From Mangifera indica (lineage: Eukaryota > Streptophyta > Magnoliopsida > Sapindales > Anacardiaceae), in contig NC_058138.1 in the NCBI RefSeq assembly GCF_011075055.1, positions 3,224,001-3,288,000 on the forward strand: a stretch of DNA of 64,000 nt, read 5' to 3'. Position 1 is the first letter of the stretch. Every line of letters starts with the position of its first letter. Positions 1-13,400 of this stretch are shown one piece after another. Under the pieces are notes generated by a model, which worked only from the letters and a program-made list of their open reading frames with translations, ran no database searches and was not told the DNA's origin. Both the position numbers and the translations under genes were made by a program.

Positions 1-39
1 TCTAGGGTTACATTTTATGTAATTCTAGAGTTACATTAA
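1..39 (+). pseudogene. Last codons of PIN5 exon 5, at the left breakpoint of the duplication
   Basis: Bases 16-39 match the end of PIN5 exon 5 (10380-10403), including the TAA stop at 37-39. The 15 bases before that do not match the corresponding PIN5 exon, although the downstream copies agree at roughly 90% by eye. The simplest reading is that the duplication begins inside the last coding exon and this is only a gene tail. With so few bases visible, a strongly diverged upstream PIN5 copy cannot be excluded. Confidence 0.5.
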
Positions 40-3000
40 AAACTGAATTAGAATTTTTAAGAGAATTAACAAGGGGACAGAAAATAATATGCTGCCTTGA
101 TCCTCGCATTAATATTTTTAAATTATATTTATTATTATCATTATTTTGTTTTAAAACTACTGGAAATTAATGGATCCCAATAAGAGATTTCCTCTATATA
201 AGCTGTAGATGATTATTAGATAATTATTAAATGACATTAATTATTTCCCTTCAGACTAATGATAATATTCTCAATTAATGGTGTTTAATACGTGACATGT
301 TATCAAGTCATTAAGTGATTTTAAATTAGATATAAAATAATATTTAATCACATAATAATACATATCTCTTCATACTGATATTTAAATTTATTGTTTATAC
401 ATATAATATTATTCTATTTTCTACCTCTAGAGATGAGACTTTTTAACCACATATTTTTAGTTATAATCGTATTCAATACCAGGTAAAATGAGATTTATGA
501 ACACTAAATACATAAAGCTTGTAAAATGGAGTGAAACGCCCTATCATGTTTATCAGTATTGATGTCAGTGATTTCAAAGTAATAAAATAGTTTAGGATTT
601 AGGATTTAGGATTTAAGGTTTAGAATTTTGCGTGTCTCCACGTGTGTGTGAGTGTGTGTGTTTCTTGTGTTTTTTTTTAAATATAAACAAGTGGTGGTGT
701 GTCAAGTCTACTTTCACTTCATTTGGGTTTGAATCTACAAAGCCCAACTACTTTATGCCCAGCTCAGTTTAAGGGCCCAAAATCGGCCCATATCCTCAAA
801 AACTTTTGCTAGCTTTTGCGGGGGAGGGGAAAGGAAGTTACCCCCCAGCAACAAAGATGATGAAGAATTAATTCTGTCCTAGTCTTATGGAAATATAATG
901 ATCACATATCTCGCCTCAACCTTGTCCACAGTATACCACCTTGCACAATAGCTCTCCTTTTGGCCAATGCACATCATCCCTCCTATCCCTGCCGCTTCCA
1001 TGTTTCTCTCATGTTTATCCTCAAACAACCAAAAAAAAAAAAAAACCACCCTTCTTAAATTCCACAAACTCATCCCAAACCACAAAATCACCAAGCAACC
1101 ACTTAGCGAAGCCCTCATTCATTTCTCTTTCTATGAAACGAGTAGATTTAGAACGATTTTGTCTTTGTGAGTTGACTTTAATTTTGACCCAAATGAACAT
1201 TAAAATATAATGAATGAGCCTTCCAAAATTTATTTAATTGAGCCCAATTTTCTCGAGGATCTAACGATCATATCCTAAATGGCTGTCAATATTGCGTTTG
1301 TTTGATTTGTCCAAGGTTTGTAAGACAATGTATGAACAATAGAGGATGCATATTTATACAATAACACCGTGTGCACTTATACTGAATATAATTTTTATAT
1401 GAATAACGATACTTTTTAATAATTTTGAATTAATAATAAAAATTTACTTAAAGAGTGGTAACTATGAGTATATAAGTCTAATTGACACCTCACAGGAAAC
1501 GTAAGTCAAATTTTTAAGTTAAAATGGATTCAAAAAGAGACTAACAAACAAAATCGATTTTTAAGACTACATGATTTGATGCAAGATTGATTAACTTTAC
1601 TAATATTTCGTTGCAACAAATTTGTTCGATAATCCTTTGATCTAGAAATTTAAGTGATTTAAGTGATAAAAGTTCACGTAAAAATATAAGTCTAATAGAA
1701 CCCTTGTGCGAAATGCGAATCCAATTTCTAGGTCTAATAGACCTAATAAGAAAACAATTTACAAATAGAATTTTTTAGGTTTACCTACTCTAATGCAAGA
1801 TTAACTCAAAATTGTCATGATCAATAACCTAATTAGATTAATTCAGAATAATAAATGACATTCGAAGGAAATATATGATTAATTTGAGACTAAAAAGTAA
1901 TATGTGAGAATCCAATATTACTATTAGAATAAAAACCCTTTTCTATGATATGTTAGATTTTGATAGTAAACTTGTTTAAATTTTAGGATTCATAATACAA
2001 TAATAAATAATTAAATGAAAAACTAATAAAATAATAAATAAATGAATAGATGGCAAGAGTATGTCTTACACAAAACTTTATAAAGTTTTACTTTCTAATG
2101 TTGAGGAAACTGCAACACCCTATATATTTTGGATTAATTCCATAGACATATAGTAATTAATAGTTAACATATAACCACCTAATTTTAGAAATTCATCATT
2201 GTGATTAAAAATAAATACGAATTGAGTCAAGTCAAAACCCCCAAATTTTTTGAGTTTAGCTCAAACAAAAAATAGGGTGGCTCCAGTTCATCAAGTCAAA
2301 TTTAAAAATAACTCAAGTTCAAACTCGATTCTTAAAGTTTAAAGCTTAGTTTGAGTTTATAACTCGAATTTGTAGTGACTTTAAGTCTTAAATCAACTCA
2401 AAACGAATTGAGTCACCATCTAGCTCATAAATCAGATCCAAAAGAGTGTCTGGACTTGGCTTCGGATCACTTGCTCAATTAGCTTCTTTGCATTGCTCAA
2501 TTGACATAATTCAACCTTTGAATGGTAAGTTTTGATTGGATTTCATTGTTTTCTGTTGAGAATTTTATTACTGAAACTGCTCAGTGTCATTGTGAAACTT
2601 TGTGAAATCACTTTTGGGAAATGTAAGGAGAAAAAGGGAATCACTTTTGGGGTGATTAGAAAAAAACATGCATGTTGTCTTCTGGCTTTGTTCTGAAAGC
2701 CATTTGAAGTGTTCTGCTTTAACTCATAGATGCCTATGTAGCACAGAAACAGAAACCCAAAATTGTGGAAACACGGAAACAGAAATATTGAAAGTTGTTT
2801 TCTAAAAAATATAGAAAATGGAAACGTGAAGAAACATATAAATATACTCTTTTTTATAAATACAAAATTTATAACAATTTTTAGTAATAATAAGATGTGC
2901 ATTCAATCAACTTGATTTATCAATTGACAACCAAATAAATAATGTATATCTAATATGATAAAGTTGATTTTTTGAGCATTTGCTGACAGTTGGTGAAGTC

Positions 3001-3510
3001 AAAGATGGAAGGAGATTAGTTTTAATACACTACAGAGAAAAGACGTTCTAGATGCAGGAGAGAAGATGAGAGAAAATAAAAGTTAGGCTAAGAAATTGTA
3101 AAAAGAAGTGAAAAAGATGGAAGGAAATTAGTTTTAACACACTGGAGAAAAAAAAAACTTTAGATGTTAGAGAGAAGAGGGGGTGAAATCAGAGTTAGAG
3201 TTCAAAATTGTAAAAGAGAGGAACTATGAAATTGATTTTTAATTGATTGAAAAATTATTCTTTTCTTGAAAAGTATTTCCAATTCTTTTAATTTCCAAAA
3301 TGCAGCCAAAACATTTCATACCTGTTTCGAGATGTTTTGGAAATGGAAACCTTTCGGAAAGGTAGAAATTTACCATCTGTGCTTCCTAGATACTTGATGA
3401 AAAAACCTTTTTGGTCAGGAAATGGTGGATAGTGTTCTGAGAATGAGATATCGTAAGCGTCGCAGTTTACTCTCTCACCCTATTTGTTTATGGTTGAAAA
3501 TTTTCGAATT
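16..3510 (+). repeat. Direct repeat copy A (PIN5 3'-flank duplication)
   Basis: Collinear with 10378-13899 (copy B), with many substitutions and small indels. A sampled 110-base stretch near 480-590 differs at about 10 positions. Homology starts in the PIN5 last exon and ends at 3510, inside the shared string ending ttttcgaatt. No intact gene is seen inside. It holds a palindromic MITE (about 290-375), a short TTTAGGA repeat (592-620), an A-rich tract near 1030, a foldback-type element (about 2728-3392) and AT-rich sequence. Confidence 0.9.
2728..3392 (+). mobile_element. Foldback/MITE-like element, copy A
   Basis: The sequence runs from tatgtagcacagaaacag to the inverted ending ccatctgtgcttcctag, so the outer ends form a short imperfect inverted repeat. 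It contains a tandem duplication of about 112 bp (units starting near 3001 and 3113, each beginning aaagatggaaggarattag). Many GGAAAC/GAAAC words are a feature of the family. The same element occurs in copy B at about 13118-13785. No coding capacity is seen. Confidence 0.5.
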
Positions 3511-4164
3511 GAAAAGTTACAATAATTTATATTTTGAAGCCAATTTGATGTACTTTATTGGTCATTAAAACATAATTAATTTTATTCTACTATTGCAAAG
3601 GAGGATGTCATTGAATTTAATTTGACATTGACTACCTTATATACTATAATGCATGAACAAAAATGGAAGTCCATAGTGGCATAGTCCATAAATAGTATAT
3701 AAAGTTAGTTGAAAAGTCAAATTTGGATTGTTATTACATTTTGAGTCCTATGAATCCAAGCAACTTCACTTTTGACAAAATATTGACCTTTTTGTTGCCA
3801 TTTTCAACTTGCCACTTGCTTGTTCCTATTGTTTCTTCAAGTTTTAATAATGCAATTTGTCGTTTGCTTCCTTCCAATTATGCATTTTATAATTACAAGT
3901 GCTTAAAATTGTTTAACTGAACTAATTTAACATTATTTGGAATCAAAACGAATTTTAAATTGAAATCAAACTGTGATTGAACAAATTTAAGAGGGTCACC
4001 ATACTTTATAATTTTTTTGGTTTAATTTTTTATATTGATTTTGCATTTAATTATTTTATGAAAATCAGTTTAGTTTGGTTGATTGATTTTGAAAAATAGA
4101 CAAACTAGTAATCGAATTAAAAAGCTAATTTTATTATATTCTTGAACGATACCTAGAGTGATTT
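3511..4164. other. Intergenic, AT-rich, no gene seen
   Basis: Unique sequence after the end of repeat copy A. The 65-codon open frame near 3723 has no recognisable domain and low-complexity composition, so I do not call it a gene. Confidence 0.5.
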
Positions 4165-4656
4165 TCTAAACCCAACAAGTTTAAGTTTAGGTTTTTTTCC
4201 CCCTCTTCCCCAAACTCAGGGCTCCCAACTTCAGCCATTATCTTTGACAAACGATGCCTAGTTTTTCTTCCTCCTAATGAAGCATCTTTCTCCAACAACT
4301 CTAACAACGTCTAGATAAAAAAAATTCAAACGTCCTTCTTCTAGATTGAAAAATCTAAACGAAAGGTTTTTTCGTTTAGATTTTTCAATCCAAATGTCGT
4401 CCGAGGTCATCAAAGGAAAAGACTTCATTGAGAGAAAGAAAGACAAGTCATCATTCATGGAGATAGTGGCTGGAGTTGGGAGAAAAAAAATCCTAAGTTT
4501 GGGGGGAAGGGGGGAGAAAAGCTTGTTGTTAAAGTTTGAATACTTTAAACCTTGAGTGAGTATTTTGTTTATAAGTGAGTATTTAGGTTTTTAAAAATTA
4601 AAAGGGGTCATCTTTGAAATTTACTATACCTTCGGTGGGGAATAGTATTTTCGACC
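4165..4656. mobile_element. Foldback element with Mutator-like right end (left end truncated)
   Basis: The two halves are imperfect inverted complements. C-rich 4190-4240 (cccctcttccccaaactcag) pairs with G-rich 4440-4530 (gtttggggggaagggggg), with a centre near 4367 that is a perfect 21-bp hairpin. The right end (ccttcggtggggaatag ... tcgacc, ending at 4656) matches the termini of the elements at 57719-58550 and 21894-22705. The matching left terminus is missing. No target-site duplication could be assigned. Confidence 0.55.
4344..4390. repeat. Perfect 21-bp inverted repeat, 5-base loop
   Basis: Bases 4344-4364 (gattgaaaaatctaaacgaa and one further a) are exactly complementary to 4370-4390. 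The loop is 4365-4369. The hairpin lies at the centre of the foldback element. Confidence 0.9.
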
Positions 4657-7600
4657 TATAATCAAATTCAGCTAATATAATATAAATGTTAATGATGTCC
4701 ATGTGAGGCTTGCATTACTTTTCAGTAGGACTCCATGTACAAAAGTACAACAAGAAAAGAATGGCAAAGTCTTCTTCGAACACCACAGAAAACAATTTAA
4801 AAAAGCTTAACACTTTGGAATATAAAATAATTAATTTAGCGCACTAAATGCCCATCTACTCAAAGGTACTTAGAGACAATTAATGCCTACAACGAACGCC
4901 GTATTAGACTACTTATTATTTTAAAATTATGGATATAAAAGACATAACCGCATATTTATAAAATAAATTAAAATAAAATAATTACAAATACATCCCTCAT
5001 TAAACTCAAGGAATAACTCCGGACAAAGCTTGTGAAAATATTGGTCATAATTAATGATTTTACAAATTCAAATATAAATAGTAGATATTAACAAATACAA
5101 ATAAATTGATATGTAATAATATAATTAATTGATTTTGAATTAGATATAAAGTAAACAATTAGACATACTAGTTTTTTTTGTATTAGTTATTAATATCTAC
5201 TGTTCGTACATGTTAGTTTCCACTATTTATTCAAGAAATATTTATGAAGGAACGAAATGATAATCAATCACAAATTTAGCAAATTGAGATCAGTTCTTAC
5301 TAGGATTAGATTTGCAATGAGCAGGTTTGTCTTGAAAGTTAGTTAGACCTAATTTAGTTTAGTTCGAATTTGTTTAAGAGAAACTTGAGCTGAATTTAAG
5401 CTAGAGAGAGTTTAACTTGGTCCGACATGCGAGCTAGATGGATGATTTAATTTAGTTTAAGGTTAACTCATGGCTTGATTGAGCTTATGTCAAGTAATAG
5501 TTATAATGACATTGTTTTGTTAATGAACTATAAACTTTAGTTACAAATTCGACTTACAAATTTGATCCGAGCTCCAAACTTTGAATTCAAGAACTCAACC
5601 GAATTTGAATTATTCTTAACTTTAACTAAATGGACTTGAATTGAATTCAAATTGTCTCACTTTTTATTTAAATTAAATTCGAATAAAAAGATATTTGGAC
5701 TTACTCCGACATATAATCACCCTAGATCTTGCAAGTTAAACAACATACTACGTCCATCAATAACTCAAACAGCTAGCATACAACCAGAGAAGAATATATT
5801 TGAGTGGTGTTTATTTCGAAGGATTTTTTTATTGATGGATTTGGAGCTGGCAGGATTGCATTTTGGCAAGCATTTAGTGATGTAAAATGGAACTTATTAT
5901 TCTCTTATTATTCAACCACCTCAATAATTCCCATCTAGAGTCCTAAGTTTCTAACAACACTGAATTCCCACTGAATCAATTCAAACCAATAGACAGAGTT
6001 ACCAAAATGATCACATTCGCATAAATAAAATATAGGACCAATAATCTTCTATATTGACTAGATCTTCTTGTCAAAACTCAGACACAAAAAGTAAGATAGT
6101 TTTACTTTTTGAAAGTCATTATTCATGAAGGTTTGAAATTTAATAAAAATCATTATTTACTAAGTTTTCAGAAGAAGATAACCGTTCAATACATTTAATC
6201 TACAAATTTAAAAGCATGACTATCCTTTAGGATTTTTGTAACGACAATTTAAGCATTCAATATTTTATATCTTATGCAGGAATCCGGCAATTTAGGAAAT
6301 TGTCGATCTCATCCCTTAATAAGAATATTTCCACAACATTGAAACCTAATATAAACCATTTAGGAAAATGAAAGAATATTATAGTTGTTATTTGCTGTTT
6401 CAACATGAATTCACGCTAAGAATTTTCATTCTAAGCAACAAACATTTATATATCTTCAAAATGTTCCAAGGTGATGTTGCATCCAATTCTAGTTCTCATG
6501 CCTATTGAGGCACGTAACCAACAATTGAAGATATTGAATTATCATTTTTTTTAATAGACTAAATTATCGTATTAAATAAATCAAACTTTTAAATTATGTT
6601 TTTTTAATAGAAAATTCAAAAGTTAAATCTTTTTTATTAAAAAATTCAATCACTTTGATTAAAAAAAGTTATTGTTTGATATTTCCCATATAAAAAATAC
6701 ATTAAATTTAAATAATAATAAGTACAATAGTTCATCATGTCACCATCTATAACTCTAAAACAAAATTCAGAAAATAATTTAAAAAAATATTATTTTTGCT
6801 ATTTGCAAAGCTGGGTGGAGTTACTGCTGGACCTCATTCCTTATTCTATAGCAAAATCTTTCTGACCATTAAAAGTTTCAACAAGCAAACCCATTTATAA
6901 AAGCAACTTTACACTTCCATGCACTTGCATAAAACTTATGTCATTCCTTCAAGAATCCACGCACACCCACCAAGCAAATTAAAAGACTATAATTTTCTAT
7001 ATATTTCATATTCAATAGAATTACAATTATATAAGAGATTATGATAGTTACTTTAGGAAGACTATTAACTACTCATATCTAAGTTTAGGAAGGATATTAT
7101 AGCATTTCTAATCTATATGATTCTCTATGATTCACTATCTATACAAATATTTCAACATATCTCAACAATATCTCAACAATATCTTAACATGTCTCAACAC
7201 AAATCACATTACTTTTGACAACAATATTTCATGTATGAATCGTGAGTATTAACGAGTATAAATAGATTAACGTGTTAGTATATAATTAAGTGATTTAATT
7301 TTTATTATTTTATTTTAATTTAAAATTATTCAATCACATAATAATATATCAATTTACTTTATATTCATTAACACCCACTATTTGTATATGTAAGGTTGTT
7401 TTTTTAATAATTGTAACACTTTATGCAAATCTCATATCAACAAATCACTGAAAGATGTTAGAAATGTATGAGAATTTTTTATCCCTTGAAAATGATAAAA
7501 TAAAATTAGTTAAATAGTATGCAAGCTTCTATATTATTATGATATGTTTTAAGTTGCAAAATTCAAAAGCAAAAATTATGTTAAAATTGACAATATTTTG

Positions 7601-7890
7601 ACAGTTAATCGAGTTATTGAATTGAGATATTAATGATGAGACTTTATTTTAAATCTATTTTTAAATCAAAATTATCTAATTATATGATAATATATTATTA
7701 TCAGTATCCAAATTGATATTCATTATAAGTGCACCTTAGGGGGATTAAAGGTCAACTTCCACAAATAAGGGGATTGATATGATAGCACATAACATTTAAG
7801 GATAAAATTGATAAATTTCTGAACATAAATTCTGAAAATCTTGGTGGGACCTAGGTGATACCTCAGGCTTCAACGCGGCTTCGGCCCCTG
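4657..7890. other. Intergenic, AT-rich repeats upstream of PIN5
   Basis: No gene is supported. The stretch 5320-5660 is a diverged member of the dispersed repeat rich in aattcgagttc/gagctcaa words. Palindromic MITE-like cores are seen around 5050-5220, 7275-7365 and 7610-7740. A short open frame at 5652-5885 has no recognisable domain. Confidence 0.5.
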
Positions 7891-7896
7891 ATTGCG

Positions 7897-7905
7897 TATA
7901 TAAAT
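7897..7905 (+). promoter_or_regulatory. TATA box of the PIN5-like gene
   Basis: TATATAAAT lies about 108 bases before the ATG at 8013. It is followed by two copies of atgcRcattctctg (near 7905 and 7930). The spacing suits a plant core promoter with a short leader. Confidence 0.6.
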
Positions 7906-8012
7906 GCGCATTCTCTGCATATAGAAATATGCATTCTCTGTAGTTCATATTTTGACAAGCAAACCCTCTCATTCTTATTCAATTTATAGGGGTGTATTTG
8001 CAAAGTTTCAAA

Positions 8013-10403
8013 ATGATAGGGTGGGAAGACGTATACAAAGTGGTGGTAGCCATGGCTCCTCTCTACTTTGCACTAATCTTAGGATACGGCTCAGTGAAAT
8101 GGTGGAAAATCCTCAAACCTGAGCAGTGCGAGGCCATAAACCGCCTGGTCTGTTTCTTCACACTGCCCTTGTTCACCGTCGAGTTCACAGCCCACATCGA
8201 TCCCTTCCAAATGAACTATCTCTTCATCGGAGCCGACGCCGTTTCAAAACTCATAATCTTAGTGGTGCTTGCCTGCTGGGCAAAGTGTAGCAGCAAAGGG
8301 AGCTGTAGCTGGTTTATAACGAGCTTCTCTTTGTGCACTTTGGCGAATACGCTGGTCGTTGGGGTGCCTTTGATGAAGGCCATGTATGGGCAGATGGCGG
8401 TGGACCTTGTGGTGCAATCGTCGGTGGTTCAAGGCATTCTTTGGCAGACGTTTTTGCTGTTTGTGTTGGAGTTTCAGAGGACTTGCACAGGAACTTTAAC
8501 TGCTCCAAATTCAAGCATTGAAGAGGGGAACTTGAGGGATGAGACTAGTAGCAGCAGCAGGCCTTCTTTTTGGTTCTTGATGAAGGTGGTGTGGCTGAAA
8601 CTGGCTATGAACCCTAATTCTTATGCCTGTATCATTGGCATTGCTTGGGCTTTTGTAGCCAACAGGTATGCAAATTAATTTTCTTTTTTTTTTGAAAACA
8701 CTAGCAAAACCCATTTCGATAAAGTAGTTCATAAGTTGTTAAGAAGAGTTTTGGACTACAAAATTCAAAAAATAAAACCAGATAATGTCTTGATAGTGAG
8801 GTCGGGTTGTTAAGATTAAAATGTTACAATTGGAGATTAATTTTTATGAAATTTAAGCAACTTATTGTAGGTGGAATTTTGAGATGCCAAGCATCATGGA
8901 AGGATCGATTCTGATCATGTCTAGAGCTGGAACAGGCACTGCCATGTTTAGTATGGGTGAGATTTCTAACTTGTTTTGACAAAATTTATATACTTTGCTC
9001 TCGATGGGTGATTTGAGTAGTAAAAGAGAATTATATTATTTTAAATACACAGATAGATATTCTTTATATTTGTCATCATGTAATTGAATGATTTTAAATT
9101 AAGAATAACATAACATTTATTTATGTGATGATACATATAAATATATGTTCATTTGTGTATTTAAAGTGGGTACATATAATATTACTTAAATAGTAAATAT
9201 TAATGGGCATACTTTGGATGTAGGGATCTTCATGGCTTTGCAAGAGAAGTTGATAGCTTGTGGCGTTGGCTTGAGTGTATTTGGGATGGTTTTAAGGTTC
9301 ATAGCTGGACCAGCAGCCATGGCTATTGGTGCTATTGCCGTGGGTTTGCATGGTGATGTTTTACGTGTTGCTATTATTCAGGTATAATTTATTTTAGGCT
9401 TTACAAGAGACAACACAGTGGACATTAAGTTGGCAGATGCAATTGTTTAATAAATTAATCAATATTTATTATGTTGTTGCAGGCTGCACTGCCACAATCT
9501 ATTGCATCTTTTGTCTTTGCTAAAGAATATGGCCTCCATGCAGATGTGCTTAGCACTGCGTAAGTCATTGCTTTATTTATTTATTTATTGATTTTTGATT
9601 AGGGTAGTTCTGATCCAACTTAGCTTGATTCGAATTCATTGTTTAGATCAACTAAACTAATTTTAAGTTTGAGTTCTAGCTTTAAGTTAGAGTTCAGGTT
9701 CGGTAACTCAACTCAGTTTGTCAATTCAATGATACTATTTAACCCTTTAACATCAAAAACATCCACTTTTTGGTTATTTCAAACTAGCTTAACTCAAATC
9801 TATGGCCTAAATCGAGCGAATCAATCTCAAACTAAATTATTAACTCGATAGCTTAGCTTGAGATTGACACGTTTGTCTGTTTCGTGATCAATAAAATTAT
9901 ACATACACAATTTTGTTACATAATTTAGATACATAAATGCTACATCATCATATGATTAAATGATTTTGAATTAAAGATAAAATAACACCCAATTACATAA
10001 TTATACATCATCAATATATTCAAATTGTGTATCAAAGTGTCTACAAAAACATTGTTTACTCGATGATAGTATTTATCTCAATAGTGAAATTGTTCACCCT
10101 CTACGATACTATTTATTCTACTAACAATCCTCTAGTTAGACTGTACACCAGCCCAATGAACTTGACCTCAAATTGGATATTATAGGCTCGATCCAAACTA
10201 GAATCGGCCCAAATATCAGTTTGACTTACCCAAATCTAATCCATCCCTGTATTTGACCCACTTATAAATATACATGATTAAATTAGAAATAATTAGAAAC
10301 TGATATATGTTTCTTGTGCTATTTTTTTTGCAGGGTGATCTTTGGCATGATGGTTTCACTTCCGGTGTTGATCGGATATTATGCAATTCTAGAGTTACAT
10401 TAA
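8013..10403 (+). CDS. PIN5: PIN5-type auxin efflux carrier family protein, short-loop (347 aa, 5 exons)
   Basis: Exons are 8013-8665, 8871-8956, 9224-9381, 9483-9559 and 10334-10403; all introns are GT-AG and the phases agree. The protein is 347 residues, the usual size for PIN5. It starts MIGWEDVYKVV, has five hydrophobic segments, then a hydrophilic loop of only about 35 residues (about 153-187), then the C-terminal membrane block. Conserved PIN strings include NTLVVGVPL (112-120), NPNSYACIIG (200-209), AGTGTAMFSMG and FAKEYGLHADVLSTA. Short-loop PINs (PIN5, PIN8) are known as ER auxin transporters that control intracellular auxin; the sequence is much closer to PIN5 than to PIN8. The upstream in-frame GTG at 7992 is not a likely start. 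Introns 2 and 4 carry MITE copies. The gene lies between the two copies of a 3.5-kb direct repeat, the second of which begins in its last exon. Confidence 0.93.
9060..9150. mobile_element. Palindromic MITE in PIN5 intron 2
   Basis: Arms tttgtcatcatgtaattg and tatgtgatgatacata flank a non-palindromic core that reads attttaaattaagaataaca. The same core recurs at 290, 9930, 10645, 30270, 44703 and elsewhere in this window. Confidence 0.6.
9930..10012. mobile_element. Palindromic MITE in PIN5 intron 4
   Basis: The arms around catcatcatatgattaaatg and aattacataattatacatca enclose the family core attttgaattaaagataaaa. The intron also carries the gagctc/aactcga-rich dispersed repeat at 9610-9860. 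Confidence 0.6.
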
Positions 10404-13400
10404 AAACTGAATTAGAATTTTTAAGAGAATTAACAAGGGAACAGAAAATAATATGCTGCCTTGATCCTCTCATTAATATTTTTAAATTATATTTATTATT
10501 ATCATTATTTTGTTTTAAAACTACTGGAAATTAATGGATCCCAATGAGAGATTTCCTCTATATAGGTTGTAGGAGATTATCAGCTAATTATTAAATGAAA
10601 TTAATTATTTCCCTTCAGACTAATGATAATATTCTCAATCAATGATGTTTAATACGTAATATATTATCATGTAATTGAGTGATTTTAAATTAAAAATAAA
10701 ATAATATTTAATCACATAATAATACATATCTCTTCATATCGATATTTAAATTTATTGTTTGTACATGTAATATTACTCTATTTTCTATCTCTAGAGATGA
10801 GACTTTTTAACCACATATTTTTAGTTATAATCGTATTTAATACCAAGTAAAGTGAGATTTATGAACATAAATACATGAAGCTTGGAATATGGAGTGACAC
10901 GCCCTATCATGTTTATCAGTATTGATATCAATGGTTTCAAAGTAATAAAATAGTTTAGGATTTAGGATTTTGTGGGTTTTTTTTTTTTTTTTTTTTTGGT
11001 TTTTTTCAATGTAAACAATTGGTGGTGTCAAGTTTACTTTCACTTCATTTGGGTTTGAATCTATAAAGCCCAATTACTTTATGCCCAGCTCAGTTTAAGG
11101 GCCCAAAATCGGACCTTTATCCTCAAAAACTTTTGCTAGCTTTTGCCGGGGGAGGGGAAAGGAAGTTATTCCCCGGCAACAAAGATGATGAAGAATTAAT
11201 TCTGTCCAAGTCCTATCGAAATGTATTGATCCCATATCTCGCCTCAACCTTGTCCCCAGTATACCACCTTGCACTATAGCTCTCCTTTTGGCCAATGCAC
11301 ATCATCTCTCCTATCGCCACCGCTTCCATGTTTCTCTCATTTTTACCCTCAAACAACAACTAAAAACCAAAAAAAAAAAAAAAAAAAAAAAAACCACCCT
11401 TTAAAATCTACAAACTCATCCTAAACCCACAAAATCACCAAGCAACCACTTACCGAAGCCCTCATTCACTTCTCTTTCTATGGAACGAGTAAATTTAGAA
11501 CGATTTTGTCTTTGTGAGTTGACTTCAACTTTGACCCAAATGAACATTCAAATATGATGAATGAGTCTTCCAAAATTTATTTAATTGAGCCCAATTTTCT
11601 TGAGGATCTAGCAGTTAGATCTTAAACAACTGTCAATATTACGTTTGTTTGATTTGTCCAAAGTTTGTTAGACAATATATGAACTATAAATGATGCATAT
11701 TTATACAATAAAACCATGTGCACTTATACTGAGTATAATTTTTATATCAATAACAATATTTAAGTAATTTTGAATTAATAATAAAAATTTACTTGAAGAG
11801 CGGTATGTATTAATATATAAGTCTAATTGACACCTCACACAAAACATAAGTCCAATTTTTAAGTTAAAATGGATTCAAAGAGAGACTAACAAACAAAATC
11901 GATTTTTAAGACTACATAATTTGATGCAAGATTGATTAACTTTATTAATATTTCGTTGCAACAAATTTGTTCGATAATCCTTTGATCTAGAAATTTAAGT
12001 GATAAAAGTTCATGTAAAAATATAAGTCTAATAGAAGCCTTGTGCGAAATGTGAATCCGATTTCTAGGTCTAATAGACCTAATAAGAAAACAATTTACGA
12101 ATAGAATTTTTTAGGTTTACCTACTCTAATGCAAGATTAACTAAAAAATTGTCGTGATCAATAACTTAATTGGATTAATTCAGAATAATAAGTGACATTA
12201 GAAGGAAATATATGATTAATTTGAGACGAAAAAGTAATATGCGAAAATCCAATATTACTATTCGAATTATAACAAAATTAAAAACCCTTTTCTATAATAT
12301 GTTAGATTTTGTTAGTAAATTCGTTTAAATTTTAGGATTCATAATACAATAATAAATAATTAAATGAAAAACTAATAAAATAATAAATAAATGAATAGAT
12401 GCCAAGAGCATGTCTTACACAAAACTTTATAACGTTTTACTTTCTAATGTTGAGGAAACTGCAATACCCTATGTATTTTGGATTAATTCCATAGACACAT
12501 AGTAATTAATAGTTAACATATAACCACCTAATTTTAGAAATTTATCATTGTGATTAAAAATAAATATGAATTGAGTCGAGTCTAAACCCCCAAATTTTTC
12601 GAGTTTAGCTCAAACAAAAAATAGGGTGGCTCCAATTCGTCGAGTCAAATTTAAGAATAACTCAAGTTCAAACTTGATCAATAAATTTAAAGCTTGATTT
12701 GAATTTATGACTTGAATTTGTACTGACTATAAATCTTAAATCAACTGAAAACGAATCGAGTTATTATCTAGCTCATAGATCATATCCAAAAGAGTGTCTG
12801 GACTTGGCTTTGGATCACTTGCTCAATTGGCTTCTCTGCATTGCCCAATTGACATAATTGGAATTTTGAGATGGGGTTTGTATTTGTATTGAGAAATAAG
12901 TACAACTTTTGAATGGTAAGTTTTGATTGGATTTCATTGTTTTCTGTTGAGAATATTTATTACTGAAACTTCTCTGTGTTATTGTGAAACTTTGTGAAAG
13001 CACTTTTGGGAAATGTAAGGAGAAAAAGGGAATCACTTTTGGGGTGATTAGAAAAAGCATGCATGTTGTCTTCTGGCTTTGTTCTGAAAACCATTTGAAG
13101 TGTTCTGGTTTAACTTATAGATGCGTATGTAGCACAGAATCGGAAACCCAAAATTGTGGAAACATGGAAACGAAAACATTGAAAGTTGTTTCCTAAAAAT
13201 ATAGGAAACGGAATCGTAAAAAAACATATAAATATACTTTTTTTTATAAATACAAAATTTATAACATTTTTAGTAATAATAAGATGTGCATTTAATCAAT
13301 TTGATCTGTCAATTGACAACCAAATAAATAATATATATCAAATATGATAAAGTTGATTTTTTGAGCATTTGTTGGCAGTTGGTGAAGTCAAAGATGGAAG

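Noticed and set aside
1..40. A complete tandem PIN5 gene upstream
   Set aside because: Only the last few codons are visible and the preceding 15 bases do not match the exon, so a full copy is not supported from this window.
592..625. Interstitial telomere repeat
   Set aside because: The unit is TTTAGGA rather than TTTAGGG and there are only three to four copies.
941..1210. Overlapping open frames of 60-90 codons on both strands
   Set aside because: They sit in duplicated spacer. The corresponding part of copy B does not keep the frames, so there is no sign of coding constraint.
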